Assembly: GCA_025357215.1 (NCBI GenBank)
Contig: JANXPR010000412.1
Span: 1-42,398 of the forward strand
DNA from: Acidobacteriaceae bacterium
Lineage (GTDB): Bacteria; Acidobacteriota; Terriglobia; Terriglobales; Acidobacteriaceae
Direction: 5' to 3'
DNA length: 42,398 bases
The translations under genes and the position numbers were made by a program. This document shows, one piece after another, positions 40,523-42,398 of this stretch. Every line of letters begins with the position of its first letter. Positions within the stretch are counted from its first letter, which is position 1. The notes beneath the pieces were generated by a model. The model was not told the DNA's origin, ran no database searches, and was given only the letters and a program-made list of their open reading frames with translations.

Positions 40523-41515
40523 CTATTGCAGCAGTTGCCGGGCAACCGTGCAATACAGGTCAATGGCCTCATGCAGCTGCTTTTTGGAAATAAATTCGCG
40601 GTCCGTGTGCGCCACGTGGATCGATCCTGGTCCCAGTAGCACCGGGGTTCCCCATTTGCTTAGCGCGGGGATGTCCGTGGTGAACGCCGCCACCATGCTT
40701 TCCACCCCCGGTACCGTTCGCAATTTGACGAAAGGAATCTCCAGCACGAAGTTAGCCTCCGCCAGCCCTACAACCGCCGTGGTGATCTCTTGGCGCAGTA
40801 CGTCCGAGGCTCCCACCAGACGGTACAGTAACTGCGCGCGCGCATGATCGGGAATCACATTCGGCGCGCGACCGCCTTCCAGCAGACCTATATTTAGCGT
40901 GCACGGGCCAACTTCAGGATTGTCCGGCAATTTCATGGCGCGCAGTTTTTCCAGAGCGGTAAGCAGCTTGTCGATGGCGGATTCACCCAGGTGCGGGTAT
41001 GCCGAATGCGCCATCTTTCCTTTGCCTGTAAGCTCCACGCGCAACGCGCCTTTCGACGCCACGGCGATTTTATTTTCTGTTGGCTCACCGTTGATCAGGA
41101 ACCGGCTGCCCGGCGAATGCTCGTTGGCGACCTTTGCTCCCAGGCTGTCGCGTTCTTCGCCCACCACAAACAGCATGCCTACCGGCGCGCCTTCCTGCCT
41201 CAGGCGCTGGCAGGCGGCGATCTGCGCGGCGATGATTCCCTTGGCATCGCACGTACCGCGTCCGTACAGGTTGTCCGCGTCTTCTGACGATGGAATGAAC
41301 GGCGGCACCGTGTCCATGTGCGTGGAAAAGACAATCTGCGGCGTCACGCCGTCAATGGTCGAAAACACGTTGAAGCGCTCGTGCTCCACCGGAATCTTGT
41401 GTGTGGTGTAGCCCAGCCGGCAAAGCTCATCGTAGAGTTCGGCGCCCACTGCGCCTTCATGACCAGAGGTGGATTCAATGTCAACGAGTTTGCGGGTCAG
41501 CCGTATGGGGTCCAT
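40523..41515 (-). CDS. M20-family metallopeptidase/deacylase
   Basis: A 330-residue cytosolic zinc hydrolase of the ArgE/DapE/CPG2 type. Metal-site motifs are in order: STHMDTVPP (His66, Asp68), GRGTCDAKG (Asp90) and GEERDSLG (Glu120/Glu121). A dimerisation domain (about 165-275) separates them from the C-terminal part with LGPGSIHVAHTDREFI, where the last metal His lies. Substrates in the family include N-acyl amino acids, succinyl-diaminopimelate and short peptides; no neighbour gene narrows this. The ATG at 41515 has no strong ribosome site. It is 86 bp upstream of the CADD-family gene on the same strand and may be co-transcribed with it. Confidence 0.92.
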   Translation of the reverse strand: MDPIRLTRKLVDIESTSGHEGAVGAELYDELCRLGYTTHKIPVEHERFNVFSTIDGVTPQIVFSTHMDTVPPFIPSSEDADNLYGRGTCDAKGIIAAQIAACQRLRQEGAPVGMLFVVGEERDSLGAKVANEHSPGSRFLINGEPTENKIAVASKGALRVELTGKGKMAHSAYPHLGESAIDKLLTALEKLRAMKLPDNPEVGPCTLNIGLLEGGRAPNVIPDHARAQLLYRLVGASDVLRQEITTAVVGLAEANFVLEIPFVKLRTVPGVESMVAAFTTDIPALSKWGTPVLLGPGSIHVAHTDREFISKKQLHEAIDLYCTVARQLLQ

Positions 41516-41619
41516 ATTCGAGTGAGCGACTTGGATTACTGGAATAGTGCGCTATCAAGAATAAATGGTTAGGCCCGCATTGCAAAAATCTCCGCACGTT
41601 TGCGAATGAAAGCTCGGGC

Positions 41620-42398
41620 TCAGTACCCCGGTGGTAGACCGTCCGGCAGATCGCCCAGCGGATCATCGATCTCCCGGTAGGCACGTTTCACAAAGACGTC
41701 AAGGAAGTAGCCCTGGAATTCTTCCGCGCCATTCGCTGGTACGCCGATCATGCCGGCAAATTCGGCGCCTTGTTTGCCAAGCGCTTCAGCAGTTTGCTCG
41801 GCCGTCATGCCTTTCGCCTTGGCATCTTTCACACGCAAGAGCGTTTCTTCAAACATCCGCAGGGTATTGTTCAGGAACTTTTCGCCTTCCTGCGCCGCGC
41901 CGTGACCGGGAATGATCCATGCCGGCTTGAGGGCGGCGAAATGTTTGAGCGTGGCGATCCATTCCGCGGGATACGTTCCGCCGATAGCGTAAGGATAAGG
42001 ATCCAGCAGGATGTCGCCAGTGATAAGGATCTTTTCCCTGGGCAGAAAAATGTACGTGTCGCCGGGCGTGATCGCGCGCGCGTGCAGCACCTGGATTTCG
42101 CGGCCGCCCATGTGCAAGGTCAACGCGTCAGAGAACGTCACGTTAGGCAGCGTCTTGTGTAGCGTCTGTTTTTGCTTAAGGAAGTTGCGGTCCACGGTAA
42201 GACGTTCCTCAGCGGCCTTGATGCGTTCTTCGCTGGCCCCTTTGGCCTTGATCGCCGCAATTTGCTTTTCAAACTGATCGAGAAATCCCGGCAGGTCTTC
42301 TTTGAGTCCGTGATCGTTCCAGCGCGGCTCCACGTCGCGCATCATTTCAAGGTTCTTTTCGTGGCTGATCATCTGCAATCCAGGGTTGGCTTCCAGAA
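41620..42398 (-). CDS. Metallo-beta-lactamase-fold hydrolase (partial, N-terminus missing)
   Basis: The open frame runs from the stop at 41620 to the window edge (about 259 codons). The visible part has ALTLHMGGREIQVLHARAITPGDTYIFLPREKILITGDILLDP and PAWIIPGHG, the C-terminal half of an MBL fold; the HxHxDH motif must lie beyond the edge. An insertion of about 60 charged residues (GFLDQFEKQIAAIKAKG...) precedes it, and a helical tail of about 85 residues follows PGHG. The product resembles exported MBL proteins of soil bacteria, but the signal region is not visible. The ATG inside QMISH is not the true start because the frame is open and conserved-looking upstream. Confidence 0.85.
   Translation of the reverse strand, partial: LEANPGLQMISHEKNLEMMRDVEPRWNDHGLKEDLPGFLDQFEKQIAAIKAKGASEERIKAAEERLTVDRNFLKQKQTLHKTLPNVTFSDALTLHMGGREIQVLHARAITPGDTYIFLPREKILITGDILLDPYPYAIGGTYPAEWIATLKHFAALKPAWIIPGHGAAQEGEKFLNNTLRMFEETLLRVKDAKAKGMTAEQTAEALGKQGAEFAGMIGVPANGAEEFQGYFLDVFVKRAYREIDDPLGDLPDGLPPGY

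Overview
The window is a chromosomal segment from a GC-rich, Gram-negative-type soil bacterium, most likely an Acidobacteriota (Terriglobia-like) genome. This rests on gene content and style: an adjacent DUF1800/DUF1501 pair, a beta-propeller lipoprotein, a two-haem reaction-centre-type cytochrome c subunit, a PadR regulator, a DUF2911 protein, many exported proteins of unknown role, frequent GTG/TTG starts, and several short intergenic repeat families. I see no rRNA, tRNA, CRISPR array, transposase or replication origin.

Left part (1-17.6 kb): a partial membrane protein, a beta-propeller lipoprotein, RtcB RNA ligase, a cytochrome c gene broken by an apparent one-base deletion, peptide deformylase, a GNAT acetyltransferase, a TRIC/UPF0126 membrane protein, a PilZ-like protein and an exported metallo-beta-lactamase-fold protein. 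Next come an exported esterase, a TPR protein and a thioredoxin-fold protein in one co-directional run. A stand-alone TonB C-terminal protein, an MFS transporter, a degenerate receiver-like protein and a large OmpA-family protein complete this part.

Accessory part (17.8-21 kb): the most unusual segment. A Vsr-like endonuclease is divergent from an XRE regulator that overlaps an HNH endonuclease, and a small hypothetical gene follows. The block is bounded by two copies of a roughly 88-bp structured repeat in inverted orientation, each lying just beyond the stop codon of the outermost gene. A 19-bp interrupted palindrome sits in the divergent promoter. No methyltransferase is present. This looks like a compact, transferred, possibly defence-related module. 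It is followed by about 1.2 kb of repeat-rich DNA holding a well-formed promoter, a possible 46-codon gene and a degenerate duplicated block.

Right part (21-42.4 kb): two tandem paralogous exported proteins of unknown function, a DUF2911 protein, a type IV pilin-like protein, a PadR regulator, an exported hypothetical protein, a GAF-GAF-PAS histidine kinase, MutM, an AI-2E-family transporter, the DUF1800/DUF1501 pair, a GAF/HD-GYP protein, Ada, an SDR oxidoreductase, a ROK sugar kinase and a small conserved protein. The end holds a CADD-family protein that keeps every residue I remember as needed for self-sacrificing p-aminobenzoate synthesis, an M20 peptidase and a metallo-beta-lactamase-fold hydrolase cut by the window edge. 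MutM and Ada are both DNA-damage repair functions but are not adjacent. Most genes stand alone or in pairs, and convergent pairs are often separated by clear bidirectional hairpin terminators.
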